The notes: generated from the letters alone by a model not told the origin. A stretch of 64,000 bases of DNA from Microbacterium maritypicum (GCF_008868125.1 NZ_WAAQ01000001.1:1178001-1242000); one strand, 5' to 3'. Counted from the stretch's first letter, positions 42,732 through 53,220 are shown. Numbers and translations are program-made.

Positions 42732-45700
42732 ATGCCAGCCCGAGTTCACGCCATCATCGTCGCGCGCACTGGATCCTCTTCCCGAGCGCAACTCCTCCGC
42801 ACTCTCGAAGCCCTCCGCGCCCAGACCACGCCCGCAGCCGCCGTGACCCTCGTCGTCTGCGGCGATGCGTCGTCCGTGCGCGAGAGCGAGGCAGTGGCGA
42901 GCACCGTCGAGGGGATCATCGAGGCGCGCGCCACCACGTCCTTCGCTGAAGCCGTGGAACTGGCGCGACCGCGTGTCGCCGAAGGATCGGCGATCTGGCT
43001 GCTCGCGCAGGACACGGCGCCGCATCCGCGGGCGCTGGAGCGTCTGAGCGGCACGCTGGAGCGCTCGCCCTCCGCGGCCATCATCGCTCCCAAACTCGTC
43101 GCCACGGACAACGACCGTGAGATCGTCTCCCTGGGCGTCAGCATGACCACGCTCGGGCGCTCGGTCGAACTCGCCGCAGGGGAACTCGACCAGGGACAGC
43201 ACGACCGCTCCGACGATGCCCTCGGCGCCGATGTGCGAGGCCTCCTCATTCGGGGTGAGGTCCGCGACGCCCTGCGCCCGGATCCCGCACTCGCCGGTGC
43301 CGACGAAGGACTCGATCTCGGTGTGCGCGCCCGCCTGGGTGGAGGCCGCGTCGTGCTCGCACCGAGCGCGCGGATATCCGTCTCTCCCGGCGGGCCTGCC
43401 GCGCTGCCGTCCGGCCGATCGCGCCGGGCCTACGTGACCCGCCTCGCTCAACTGCACCGGCGCCTGGTCTACGCACCGGCGGCTGCCGTGCCGCTGCATT
43501 GGCTCAGCCTGCTTCCGCTCGCGCTGTGGCGATCTGTCACCGACCTCGTCGGAAAGCGGCCGGAGGCCGTTCTGCCCGAATGGGGGGGCGCGCTCACGGC
43601 CATGTTCCGCTTCGGCGCGATCGCGCGCTCCCGTGCCAGGATCAGGGCCTTCCGCACGTCGACCTGGGCCAGCATCGCGCCGCTGCGCGTGACCTCGTCC
43701 GAGCTGCGACGGCGTCTGGACGACGGTCACGGCAGCGAGGGCGGTGCGGTCAGTGAACTGCGATTCTTCTCCGGAGGTGGAGCCTGGGCCGTGCTGGCGG
43801 CGCTCGTCGTCAGCATCGCGTCCTTCACGAGTCTGCTGGCTTGGCCGACGCTCGGGGGAGGAGGACTGCTCCCTCTCCGGCAGACCGTCGCCGCACTCTG
43901 GAGCGACGCGGCATGGGGAGTGCGCGACGTCGCCGTCGGCCTCGTCGGACCCGCCGATCCCTTCGCCGCCGTCGTGGCGGTGCTCGGCTCGCTCTGGCCT
44001 GCCGGTCCGTCCTTCGCCATGGTGCTGCTGTGGCTCCTCGCGCTCCCGCTCGCGGTCCTGGGCGGGTGGTTCGCCGCCACGCGCGTGACCGACCGCGAGG
44101 GGCTGCGCATCTTCGCCGGCGTCGCCTGGGCTCTCGCGCCCACCTTTCTCACCGCTCTGATCGACGGACGTCCGACCGCGGTGCTCGTTCACCTCCTGCT
44201 TCCCTGGCTCTTCCACAGCGCCGTCGTCGCGCACAGGTCGTGGGGCGCGGCCGGAAGCGCGTCCCTCCTCCTCGCCGCCGTCATCGCCTGCGCGCCGTCG
44301 CTGGCCCCCGCCCTCGCCCTGCTCTGGATCATCGCGCTGGGCATCGTGTTGGGAACCGCGCAGTTCCGAGGTGCGGGACGACTGCTCTGGCTGCCGCTGC
44401 CGACCGTCGCGCTCGTCGCGCCGCTCGCGATCTGGCAGCTCTCCCACGGCACGCCTCTCGCACTCCTGGGAGACCCGGGACTCATCTGGGCGGGGCCCCA
44501 GGCCGCGGCGGATGCCGTCGGGCGTCTCGCACTCGCCGGGGGGTTCCCGACGGAGGCGCTGGCCGGCTGGATGGACGTGATCCCCGCACCGATCGCCGCC
44601 TGGGCACCGCTGCTGTGCGCCCCCCTCGCCGCGCTCGCGCTCGGCGCGGCGGTGGCTCCGCGGTGGCGAGCGGGCATCACGCTGCTCGTCGTCGCGCTCT
44701 CCGGGCTTGCGACGGCGTTCCTCGCGGTCGGCGTCACGGTGAGTTTCGCCCAGGGCACTCCGGTCGCGATCTGGCCGGGCACGGGCCTCAGCCTGGCCTG
44801 GATCGGTGTGGTCGGCGCGGCTGTCGTCACCTTGGACACCGCTCTCACCCTTCCCCGGCTGCGGATCCTCGCCGCCGTCGTCGCAGCATCCGCCCTGGCG
44901 GTCTGCGCGGTCCCTGCGCTCAGCGCACTGCACATGGACCGTTCGGTGCTCACCAACGGCCCCGATTCCACGCTGCCGGCGTACGTCGCGGCGCAGGCCG
45001 CGGGCGATCGGCCGATCGCGACCCTCGTGCTCACCCCTCAGAACGACGGCGGGCTCGCCGCAGAGGTGGCTTGGGGCGCGAGCGAGACGCTGGGTTCGCA
45101 GTCGACCATGCTCTCCACCGCCGTCGAGCCGCAGGGCGCCGACATCTCCGGCCTCGCTGTGGATCTCCTCTCGGCCCGTGACTTCGATGCTCCCGGAGAG
45201 CTGGCGCAGATGGGCATCAGCTACGTGCTGGTCGCCCAGGTTCCGGGCGAGGGCGACAAGGCGAGGACTCTGCGTACGGCCGCGGTCGCCTCGATCGACC
45301 AGCGCGCCGGACTCGTCCACGCGGGAACGACCGATCGTGGCGTGCTCTGGCGGCTCGAGGCCGAGGTGGCCGCGCAGTCGTCGATGACCTCGAGCCAGCA
45401 GGGCACCGCACGACTCGTGATCACCCTCCAGCTGCTGGCGGTCTTCGCCGCGCTCCTGCTGTCGATCCCGACCCGTGCGTCACGCCGTGCGGCGCGCGCG
45501 CAGTCCCGGATCGTCGGTCGCGTAGCCGACGAGCCGATCGTCCTGCCGCGGCACGCGGAGGACAGGGAGCTCTTCGACGACGTCCCGGTCGGGTCGATCG
45601 AGGATCCCCAGGATGAGCCCGCCCTGAACGACGAGGCGATGGCCCCGATCGCCGAGCCGGTGATCGATGACGCGCCGGCACCGAGTGTCGAAGCATCGAC

Positions 45701-45746
45701 CGCCATCGATGAGCAGCACCCGAAGTCGACCGAGGAGGACCGATGA
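42732..45746 (+). CDS. Large membrane protein with an N-terminal GT2 domain
   Basis: This 1004-residue protein has a GT-A-like N-terminal domain (residues about 1-230; AIIVARTGSSSRAQLLRTLE and WLLAQDTAPHPRALERL, where the usual DxD is degenerate). About a dozen helices follow (about 255-770), then an outside segment, one last helix near 900 and an acidic Pro-rich cytoplasmic tail. Proteins of this architecture sit beside whiB2 in many actinobacteria and are annotated as glycosyltransferases, function unproven. Loss of a clean DxD suggests a non-catalytic or unusual transferase domain. It overlaps the DUF5719 gene by 4 bp (ATGA), so the two act together. Confidence 0.75.
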   Translation: MPARVHAIIVARTGSSSRAQLLRTLEALRAQTTPAAAVTLVVCGDASSVRESEAVASTVEGIIEARATTSFAEAVELARPRVAEGSAIWLLAQDTAPHPRALERLSGTLERSPSAAIIAPKLVATDNDREIVSLGVSMTTLGRSVELAAGELDQGQHDRSDDALGADVRGLLIRGEVRDALRPDPALAGADEGLDLGVRARLGGGRVVLAPSARISVSPGGPAALPSGRSRRAYVTRLAQLHRRLVYAPAAAVPLHWLSLLPLALWRSVTDLVGKRPEAVLPEWGGALTAMFRFGAIARSRARIRAFRTSTWASIAPLRVTSSELRRRLDDGHGSEGGAVSELRFFSGGGAWAVLAALVVSIASFTSLLAWPTLGGGGLLPLRQTVAALWSDAAWGVRDVAVGLVGPADPFAAVVAVLGSLWPAGPSFAMVLLWLLALPLAVLGGWFAATRVTDREGLRIFAGVAWALAPTFLTALIDGRPTAVLVHLLLPWLFHSAVVAHRSWGAAGSASLLLAAVIACAPSLAPALALLWIIALGIVLGTAQFRGAGRLLWLPLPTVALVAPLAIWQLSHGTPLALLGDPGLIWAGPQAAADAVGRLALAGGFPTEALAGWMDVIPAPIAAWAPLLCAPLAALALGAAVAPRWRAGITLLVVALSGLATAFLAVGVTVSFAQGTPVAIWPGTGLSLAWIGVVGAAVVTLDTALTLPRLRILAAVVAASALAVCAVPALSALHMDRSVLTNGPDSTLPAYVAAQAAGDRPIATLVLTPQNDGGLAAEVAWGASETLGSQSTMLSTAVEPQGADISGLAVDLLSARDFDAPGELAQMGISYVLVAQVPGEGDKARTLRTAAVASIDQRAGLVHAGTTDRGVLWRLEAEVAAQSSMTSSQQGTARLVITLQLLAVFAALLLSIPTRASRRAARAQSRIVGRVADEPIVLPRHAEDRELFDDVPVGSIEDPQDEPALNDEAMAPIAEPVIDDAPAPSVEASTAIDEQHPKSTEEDR

Positions 45747-47128
45747 GCAGCGGGACCCGCGCATTCCGAGTCGCTGCGACGGGCGCTCGAGTCATCACCG
45801 GTGTCGCCGTCATCGCCGCCTGCGTGGTCGGGGTCGCGGCAGCGGTGCACGCGCCATGGCCGGTCGTCGAACACGACCCCGCACAGGTCGAGGTCACGCC
45901 CGTTCCCGGCGACAGCACTCTCGTCTGCAACGGCGATCTCCGCGCTCTCGGACGCGACTCGTCGGCCCCGCTGGACATGCTCTCGGCAGCGTCGCCGACC
46001 CTGACGACCGGAGGCACGGGGGGAGACCCCGCGGCGGAGGGACTCGCGATGACGGACATCCCGGACGCAGGCGGGCCGCAGGTGCTCACCGGCGCCGTCG
46101 ACGGACGCTCGGTGCCCCTGATCGCCGGCGCGGAGTCCGTCACGATCGCCGCCGACGACCTCGCGGGGTACGCTGCGCTGCCCTGCGGGGTGCCGCGGTT
46201 GGAATCCTGGCTGGTCGGGGGGAGTATCGATACCGGCACCGAGGACATCGTCACGCTCACGAACGCGGCCGATGTCCCGTCGACGGTGACACTCTCGGTG
46301 TACGGACCCGCCCGCAGCACCCGGACGGTCATCGTCCCCGCCCGGTCGCAGGCAGCTCTCCCGCTCACATCGTTCGCCACCGGCAACGACGTGCCCGTGG
46401 TCAAGGTGAGCGCGGTGGGCGCACCGGTGCGAGCCGCCCTCCAGTCCTCGCTCGTGCGCGTTCTCGATCCTGCCGGCATCGACCTCCAGGACTCGGTGGC
46501 GGGGCCGCAGCAGAAACTCGTCTTCACGGGAGTGCAAGCCTTCGCGGCCAGCGGCGATGATGCGGAGATGGCCGTCCTGCGAGTGCTCTCACCGGGTGTC
46601 GCCGCGCGCGTCCAGGTGACGGTGCGCGCGGAGGGCGGTACGGGCGCCGCTGACGCGTTCACGGTCCCGGTCGAGGCCGATCTGCCCTCCCAGGTGTCGC
46701 TTTCCGGCCTCGAGCCCGGGCAGTACACCGTCGAGGTCGAATCCGACGTGCCGCTGGTCGCCGCGATCAGGCAGCAGGACGGATTCGGTCTCGACTCGGA
46801 CTTCGCCTGGGTGATGCCCTCCCCGGAGCTCGACGTCGACGTGGTGTTCGCTGTTCCGGCCGGCCCCGACGGCCGACTGCAGCTGGCGAACACGTCCGAC
46901 CGCGATGCGACGGTGACGCTCGAATCCCTCGACGGCGGCCAGCCGCAGGAGATCGTCATCCCGGCGGGACGCACCGGCGGGCTCGAGGTGCCGGGGCGGA
47001 CCACCTATCGGATGCAGACGACAGCCCCCGTGCATGCTGCGGTGACCCTCACGGGACCCGGGGCGCTCGCGGTGCTGCCCGTTCAGGCGAGCGGTGCCGG
47101 AGAGAAGCCGATCACGGTCTATCCCTGA
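45743..47128 (+). CDS. DUF5719 family secreted/membrane-anchored protein
   Basis: This 461-residue protein has one N-terminal helix (about 15-35, VITGVAVIAACVVGVAAAVH) and a long extracytoplasmic part made of repeating beta-sandwich-like units (VTLTNAADVPSTVTLSVYGP, LQLANTSDRDATVTLESLDG). Cysteines are few: about residues 54 and 150. The family is DUF5719, conserved downstream of the GT2/membrane gene in actinobacteria; no activity is known. Coupling by ATGA and conserved pairing suggest it forms a complex with the preceding membrane protein on the outer side of the membrane. Confidence 0.75.
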   Translation: MSSGTRAFRVAATGARVITGVAVIAACVVGVAAAVHAPWPVVEHDPAQVEVTPVPGDSTLVCNGDLRALGRDSSAPLDMLSAASPTLTTGGTGGDPAAEGLAMTDIPDAGGPQVLTGAVDGRSVPLIAGAESVTIAADDLAGYAALPCGVPRLESWLVGGSIDTGTEDIVTLTNAADVPSTVTLSVYGPARSTRTVIVPARSQAALPLTSFATGNDVPVVKVSAVGAPVRAALQSSLVRVLDPAGIDLQDSVAGPQQKLVFTGVQAFAASGDDAEMAVLRVLSPGVAARVQVTVRAEGGTGAADAFTVPVEADLPSQVSLSGLEPGQYTVEVESDVPLVAAIRQQDGFGLDSDFAWVMPSPELDVDVVFAVPAGPDGRLQLANTSDRDATVTLESLDGGQPQEIVIPAGRTGGLEVPGRTTYRMQTTAPVHAAVTLTGPGALAVLPVQASGAGEKPITVYP

Positions 47129-47157
47129 CCGAGGAGAGACTCTCCGCAGCGGGAATC

Positions 47158-47586
47158 TCAGTGGTCGTGGCCGAGATCCCACGGCTCGCGGCCGACGTAC
47201 TCCGCCGCTGCCCGGAACACGGCGCTCTCGATCGCCATGCGGCGGTGCGCCGCATCGTCGTGCCCCGGGGGGAGGAGCCGCTCGATGGGAAGACGGAACA
47301 GCACGATGCGCTTGTTCTTGCGGTCGAGGTACCAGCGCGGCACCTCTTCGGTCGCATCGAATCCCGGGATCGCGCCGATCTCGAACCTCACGTCCTGCAA
47401 CTCCGGCCATGTGCCGCGGAGGAATTCGACCGCGGTGCCGACGGTGAGATCGAATCTGTCGAGGCGGCCGTCGAGCGGAGCCAGCGGTGGCCGCACGACC
47501 TCGCTGCGGCCGAGGCGGCCGTGGCGGCCGTGCCGCGCCCCGCGCCGAGGGGCTGCGGAGGTGTGAGTGGCACGGCGACGAGGCAT
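47158..47586 (-). CDS. Metallopeptidase-family (zincin-like) protein, apparently without the catalytic HExxH
   Basis: This 142-residue protein belongs to the actinobacterial group beside DUF3499, related to Rv3259 of mycobacteria and annotated as a metallopeptidase family protein. It has an Arg-rich N-terminus, then RFDLTVGTAVEFLRGTWPEL and RRMAIESAVFRAAAEYVGRE near the C-terminus. The zinc motif HExxH expected in that last block is not there; ESAVF stands in its place. It is probably an inactive or repurposed fold. ATG 47586 is leaderless (TAGACT 6 nt upstream), divergent from the DUF3499 gene. Confidence 0.75.
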   Translation of the reverse strand: MPRRRATHTSAAPRRGARHGRHGRLGRSEVVRPPLAPLDGRLDRFDLTVGTAVEFLRGTWPELQDVRFEIGAIPGFDATEEVPRWYLDRKNKRIVLFRLPIERLLPPGHDDAAHRRMAIESAVFRAAAEYVGREPWDLGHDH

Positions 47587-47592
47587 GACGAA

Positions 47593-47598
47593 AGTCTA
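47593..47598 (-). promoter_or_regulatory. -10 element of the metallopeptidase-family gene (leaderless)
   Basis: On the minus strand TAGACT ends 6 nt before ATG 47586. Confidence 0.65.
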
Positions 47599-47651
47599 GG
47601 CGGTGCCCGGCGCGCCCGGCGCGGCATCCGCGGCCGCGACGGGGTGCGCCG

Positions 47652-47657
47652 TACGCT
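47652..47657 (+). promoter_or_regulatory. -10 element of the DUF3499 gene (leaderless)
   Basis: TACGCT ends 7 nt before ATG 47665. It supports this ATG over the long open frame upstream. Confidence 0.65.
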
Positions 47658-47664
47658 GGCGGAG

Positions 47665-47871
47665 ATGGACGGACGACTGTGCTCGAAGGTCGGCTGCGCG
47701 CGAGAAGCCGTGGCCACCCTCACCTACGACTACGGCGACCAGATGGCGGCCCTCGGCCCGCTCGGTGCCGCGAATGACCCTCAGGCGCATGATCTGTGTT
47801 CTCCGCACGCGGACCGGCTCTCGGTTCCCGCCGGTTGGCTCGTCGTGCGTCACGAGGCTCTGCGCGCCTGA
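47665..47871 (+). CDS. DUF3499 family small Cys/His protein
   Basis: This 68-residue protein starts MDGRLCSKVGCAREAVATLT and ends DLCSPHADRLSVPAGWLVVR with a short tail. The C-x4-C and C-x2-H pairs suggest a metal site such as zinc. The family DUF3499 (Rv3258c in mycobacteria) is conserved between whiB2, manA and manB in actinobacteria; function unknown. It is short for the family, whose members usually carry a longer C-terminal tail. Divergent leaderless promoters link it to the metallopeptidase-family gene. Confidence 0.82.
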   Translation: MDGRLCSKVGCAREAVATLTYDYGDQMAALGPLGAANDPQAHDLCSPHADRLSVPAGWLVVRHEALRA

Positions 47872-47924
47872 GGTCCTCGCCTCGACACGCGGGCGCACCA
47901 GTCGGCCCGGATCCGAACTCTGGA

Positions 47925-47930
47925 TACGCT
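47925..47930 (+). promoter_or_regulatory. -10 element of the MacAB-like operon
   Basis: TACGCT is followed by a leader of about 41 nt with GGAAAGG (47960-47966) before GTG 47972. Confidence 0.5.
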
Positions 47931-47971
47931 GACCGCAGGCGTGCCAGGGCGGCGCTGCCGGAAAGGCACTC

Positions 47972-48898
47972 GTGATCGTCTGGCGTCGCTGGATCTTCCC
48001 CCTGCTTCTCGTCGTGATCTTCGGAGCGTGCGCAGCCGCTCTCGTCAAGATCGCCTTCTTCCCCGACCGCGCGGAGAGCGTCGTCAGCCCCGAGACCTCT
48101 GTCACGGATCCGATCGTCGCAGTGGAACGCGGGTCGGTGGTGAACGCCCTGAGCCTGAGCGGGAACGTCGCGCGTGACGACGCCTACGCCGTGCGTGGGG
48201 AGCTCAACGGCACGGTGCTCGCCGTGCACGTGGGGGAGGGGGCGGCGGTGGCTGCCGGCCAGAAGCTCTACACCGTGCGCCAGGACGACCCGCGCAAGGA
48301 CATCGATGTGCTCGCGCCCGAGGCCGGCGACGTGTCGGAGCTCGCCATCGTCAAGGGACAGACCACCACGGTCGGGACCGAGACCTACAAGCTCACCCCG
48401 GCCCGATACCATCTGCTGGCCACCGTCGATCCCGTGCAGCTGTACCGCCTCGTCAACGCCCCGACCGAGGCGACCGTCACGATCACGGGCGGCCCGGCGC
48501 CTTTCGCGTGCACCGGCGTCGGGGTGCAGGTGACGGCGGAGGGCACCGCGAGCGTGCGCTGCGCGGTACCTGCGGACCAGACGGTCTTCGCCGGGCTCCC
48601 GGCGAAGATGGATCTCGCGCTCGGTCAGGTCGACGATGCGCTCGTGATCCCGGTCACGGCTGTCCAGGGCGGCGCGGGATCCGGCAAGGTGTGGGTCGAC
48701 GCGGGCGACGGGTCCGACCCCGAGGAGCGGTCCGTGACGCTCGGCGTCAATGACGGCGTCATGGTCGAGGTGACGGAGGGACTGGCTGAGGGAGACAGCA
48801 TCCGCCAGTTCGTGCCCGGCTTCGTCGCTCCGGTCGAGGAGTTCTGCTACGAGGTCTCCCCGGGAGTGGAGCAGTGCGACAGCGGGATGAGCTGGTGA
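47972..48898 (+). CDS. Periplasmic-adaptor-like protein (MacA/HlyD type, short)
   Basis: This 308-residue protein has an N-terminal helix (about 8-30) and an outside part with the half-lipoyl motif of adaptors: ELNGTVLAVHVGEGAAVAAG followed by QKLYTVRQDD. A later lipoyl/beta-barrel half has ALVIPVTAVQGGAGSGKVWV. There is no long coiled-coil hairpin between the lipoyl halves, as expected in a bacterium without an outer membrane. The C-terminus has two Cys (FCYEVSPGVEQCDSG). It is coupled by GTGA to the ATPase, which with the permease makes a MacAB-like system exporting peptides, lipids or antibiotics or sensing the envelope. The substrate is unknown. Confidence 0.78.
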   Translation: MIVWRRWIFPLLLVVIFGACAAALVKIAFFPDRAESVVSPETSVTDPIVAVERGSVVNALSLSGNVARDDAYAVRGELNGTVLAVHVGEGAAVAAGQKLYTVRQDDPRKDIDVLAPEAGDVSELAIVKGQTTTVGTETYKLTPARYHLLATVDPVQLYRLVNAPTEATVTITGGPAPFACTGVGVQVTAEGTASVRCAVPADQTVFAGLPAKMDLALGQVDDALVIPVTAVQGGAGSGKVWVDAGDGSDPEERSVTLGVNDGVMVEVTEGLAEGDSIRQFVPGFVAPVEEFCYEVSPGVEQCDSGMSW

Positions 48899-49647
48899 GT
48901 CTCGTCGCGCTCGACGACGTCTCCAAGAGCGTCCTGCTGGCCGATGACTCGCGCCTGGAGATCCTTCGTGGCATCACGCTCGAAGTGGGTGCAGGAGACC
49001 ACGTCTCGATCGTGGGACGGTCGGGGTCGGGGAAGTCTACGCTGCTCAACATCCTGGGGATGCTGGATGCACCCACATCCGGATCGGTCGCGTTCGAGGG
49101 ACGCGAGGTGCGCCGGATGCGCTCGGGACGGCTCGACCGTCTGCGCGGCGACAACGTCGGCTTCGTCTTCCAGCAGTTCAACCTGCTCCCCGGGCGCACC
49201 GCGATCGACAACGTGATGATGCCGCTCGGCCATGCCAAGGGACGCATGTTCTGGAATCGTCGTCAGATCGCCGCCGACATGCTCGAGCGGGTCGGCCTCG
49301 GGCATCGCGTCGAGCAGATCGCCGACAGACTCTCCGGCGGTGAGCAGCAGCGCGTCGCCATCGCGCGGGCACTCGTTCGCGAGCCCGTGTTGATCCTCGC
49401 GGACGAGCCGACCGGCGCGCTCGACATCGACACGGGCGCATCCGTCATGTCCCTCCTCGACGAGGTGGCCACCGAGACGGACGCCGCGCTGGTCACGATC
49501 ACCCACGACCTCCACGTCGCCGCGCGTGCGCGCCGGCACTACCGGCTCGACGCCGGGCGTCTGGAGACGGTCGACCTCAGCCGCGCCTTCGAGGCCTCGA
49601 CACTGGCGGCCTCGGTGCCGTCCGCGCCGCCGGAGTTCGTCGCATGA
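48895..49647 (+). CDS. ABC transporter ATP-binding protein, MacB/LolD type
   Basis: This 250-residue ATPase has Walker [10 protein letters not shown], the Q-loop [20 protein letters not shown], signature [15 protein letters not shown], Walker [14 protein letters not shown] and switch His in TITHDLHVA. The FQQFNLL and DEPTGALD forms are those of the MacB/LolD/FtsE group, which pairs with FtsX-type permeases, as here. GTG 48895 overlaps the adaptor stop by 4 bp; an in-frame ATG seven codons earlier is less likely because it lies inside the adaptor gene. It overlaps the permease by 4 bp. Confidence 0.9.
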   Translation: MSLVALDDVSKSVLLADDSRLEILRGITLEVGAGDHVSIVGRSGSGKSTLLNILGMLDAPTSGSVAFEGREVRRMRSGRLDRLRGDNVGFVFQQFNLLPGRTAIDNVMMPLGHAKGRMFWNRRQIAADMLERVGLGHRVEQIADRLSGGEQQRVAIARALVREPVLILADEPTGALDIDTGASVMSLLDEVATETDAALVTITHDLHVAARARRHYRLDAGRLETVDLSRAFEASTLAASVPSAPPEFVA

Positions 49648-50858
49648 CCGGCTTCCTCGGCGCTCTCTCGGACGCCTGGGCGGAGATCCGCGTGCACAAG
49701 CTGCGCGTCCTGCTCAGCCTCATCGGGATCGCCGTGTCGGTGGGGGCGCTCACCGCGGTCGTGGCGATCTCGGAATACCAGCGCCAATTCCAGGCCGAGC
49801 AGTCCGACCGATGGGGAGGGCGAGCGGCGACGGTCGTCGTCTCCGTCAACAGCGATGACGGCACACCTGTCGACGCCGACGAGTTCGATGCGCGCTTCAG
49901 CCGTGTCTCCGAGCGCTTCGGGTTCAGCCACACGGCGCGTATCGCCCAGGGAGTGCTCCTCGACGTGCAGCTCCCCGACGGCATAACGCCGGTCTCCGCG
50001 CGTGTCATGGACCCCGCGTTCTCGCAGATCCACCGGGAGCGGCTTCTGGAGGGGCGCTGGTTCGTCGACTCCGACGTCGAGGCGATGGCGCCGCCCGTCG
50101 TGATCACCGAGCCGCTCTGGGAGCGTCTGGGACGAGTGCCGCTGACGCAGCACCCGACCGTGACACTCAGCGGCCCGGCCGGAGGCACCTACCAGGTGGT
50201 CGGCATCACACCGCGCCAGGGCTTCGGCGACGAGGAGCTGCGCGTCGACCTGCTCTACGACGCGTACCGCGCGCGCGTGGATGCGCTGCCCGCCGACGCC
50301 TGGACGCAGTACGAGATCTGGATGGGAACTGGGCAGGTCGACCAGATCGCGCCGGTGCTCGCGATGGATCTCCGAGCGGGCCTGCCCGAGGGACAGACGG
50401 TCACGGTGAACCGCTCCGACTGGGCGGCGCAGCCGGGGGCTCTGGACGCTCAGGCCACCTTCGAGATGGTCACCGGGGGTATCGCAGCGCTGATCCTCGC
50501 TCTCGGTGCGCTCAGCCTGATCAACATCCAACTCGTGGCGATGCGCCAGCGCGTGCGAGAGATCGGGGTGCGGCGCGCCTTCGGAGCGAGCTCGGGGCGG
50601 GTGTTCTTCGCCGTCTTCCTGGAGAGCCTGGTCGCGACGACCGTGGCAGGCGTGATCGGGATCGCGATCGTCGTCGCCGTGCTGCGCTCGGAGTGGATCA
50701 TCACGTCGATGTTCTACGGGATTCAGGACATCCCACCCTTCCCCATGCGCGCAGCGCTCATCGGTCTCCTCGCCTCCGTCATCGTCGGTGCGGTGTCGGG
50801 ATTCATCCCCGCCCTGGTCGCGCTGCGGGTGAAGGTGATCGATGCGATCCGTTTCTGA
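49644..50858 (+). CDS. FtsX/MacB-type ABC permease
   Basis: This 404-residue protein has the four-helix FtsX layout. Helix 1 follows the amphipathic DAWAEIRVHKLRVLLSLIGI. A large outside domain (residues about 45-270) with MacB_PCD-like character comes next, then three helices, with QRVREIGVRRAFGASSGRVF between helices 2 and 3. These are mechanotransmission permeases, not channels. It completes the adaptor-ATPase-permease unit. It ends 43 bp before sahH. Confidence 0.88.
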   Translation: MTGFLGALSDAWAEIRVHKLRVLLSLIGIAVSVGALTAVVAISEYQRQFQAEQSDRWGGRAATVVVSVNSDDGTPVDADEFDARFSRVSERFGFSHTARIAQGVLLDVQLPDGITPVSARVMDPAFSQIHRERLLEGRWFVDSDVEAMAPPVVITEPLWERLGRVPLTQHPTVTLSGPAGGTYQVVGITPRQGFGDEELRVDLLYDAYRARVDALPADAWTQYEIWMGTGQVDQIAPVLAMDLRAGLPEGQTVTVNRSDWAAQPGALDAQATFEMVTGGIAALILALGALSLINIQLVAMRQRVREIGVRRAFGASSGRVFFAVFLESLVATTVAGVIGIAIVVAVLRSEWIITSMFYGIQDIPPFPMRAALIGLLASVIVGAVSGFIPALVALRVKVIDAIRF

Positions 50859-50901
50859 CACGCGCCTGATGTCGGCCACTTCATGATGGAAGAATGAGCG
50901 C

Positions 50902-52346
<1,445 letters not shown>

Positions 52347-52347
<1 letters not shown>

Positions 52348-52371
52348 GCACCCCCACTGCGGAACGGTGCT
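52347..52371. terminator. Weak hairpin after sahH
   Basis: AGCACC and GGTGCT pair around a 13-base loop in the gap before the convergent RDD gene. Confidence 0.35.
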
Positions 52372-52394
52372 GACAGGAGGCGCCGCGTACCGGC

Positions 52395-53204
52395 TCAGAC
52401 GCCGACGCGTCTACCGGTGAGCCGCTCGGCGCGCCGATCGGCGTTCTGCAGTGCTCTGCGCTCGCGCTCACGGCGCAGCACGGTGATCCCGATCAGGATC
52501 TGCTCCGGCGGTGCGGAGGGCATCGGGGAGACGAAAGGGCTCGCCTCGGTGAGCAGATCGAGGGCGACCCGCTCCCGCGCGGCCGGGATCATGCGGGGAG
52601 CACTCTGCAGGAACTGGGAGATCCGGCGGGCGAGCCGGTCGGGGAGACGCGCGACGTCGGCGATCTGGGCCCAACCGGCCAAGGCCGGAGGGAGCACCGG
52701 GACGTGCGAGACGAGTGCCGGTGTGCGCACGCGCTGACTGTAGGTTCCGGCGACCAGATCGCCCAAGCGCTGCGACCGCGCGTTGAACGCGCCGGCGAGC
52801 ACGGCGACGCCGCCGAAGGTCATGTAGATCTCGAGCACACCCAGAAGGGCTCGGATGAAGGCGTGACGGAACCCGGCGGCACCACCGTCCACGCGGACGA
52901 TCCTGCCGCCGACCGCCAGCTTGCCGAGACTGCGCCCCTTCAAGGCGACCTCCATCGTGATCGGCAGGACGACGAAGCTCACGACGAACGCCGAGACCAG
53001 GGCGATGCGGTCGGTGGTCTCATCCAGCACGCCGACATCCAGCAGCCAGATGCGCAGGAAGATCCACAGGATGAACACGGCGTATCCGAGGAGCATGTCG
53101 ATCGCGGCGCCGAGCGCCCGCAGGAGGAACCCCACGGGCTGCACATCGATCGCGACGGCTTCGCCGGAGAGCACCTCGTCGGAGACGTCGATCGGGACGG
53201 ACAT
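52395..53204 (-). CDS. RDD family membrane protein
   Basis: This 269-residue protein has four helices in residues about 25-160 and the RDD features: VGFLLRALGAAIDMLLGYAV with Arg and Asp, LKGRSLGKLAVGGRIVRVDG, and FRHAFIRALLG. The cytoplasmic C-terminal 110 residues are charged and helical. The family is thought to handle ions or lipids, with no firm function. Its ATG (53204-53202) shares a CATG with an alternative start of the divergent SpoIIM gene. A -10 reading TACTGT on the minus strand lies only 4 nt upstream of the ATG. Confidence 0.85.
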   Translation of the reverse strand: MSVPIDVSDEVLSGEAVAIDVQPVGFLLRALGAAIDMLLGYAVFILWIFLRIWLLDVGVLDETTDRIALVSAFVVSFVVLPITMEVALKGRSLGKLAVGGRIVRVDGGAAGFRHAFIRALLGVLEIYMTFGGVAVLAGAFNARSQRLGDLVAGTYSQRVRTPALVSHVPVLPPALAGWAQIADVARLPDRLARRISQFLQSAPRMIPAARERVALDLLTEASPFVSPMPSAPPEQILIGITVLRRERERRALQNADRRAERLTGRRVGV

Positions 53205-53207
53205 GAG

Positions 53208-53214
53208 TACAGTA
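53208..53214. promoter_or_regulatory. Shared -10 element for divergent transcripts (SpoIIM and RDD genes)
   Basis: TACAGT on the plus strand (53208-53213) lies 7 nt before GTG 53221. TACTGT on the minus strand (53214-53209) lies 4 nt before ATG 53204. The two overlap by five bases, so one symmetric element could drive both directions, but not at the same moment. Confidence 0.5.
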
Positions 53215-53220
53215 AATCAG

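Noticed and set aside
42609..45320. Very long open frame on the minus strand opposite the GT2/membrane gene
   Set aside because: Composition is dominated by Arg, Glu, Gly and Asp with no domain. It mirrors the codon bias of the plus-strand gene, as expected in high-GC DNA.
50859..50901. Possible S-adenosylhomocysteine riboswitch upstream of sahH
   Set aside because: Only 43 bp separate the genes and no conserved fold is visible.
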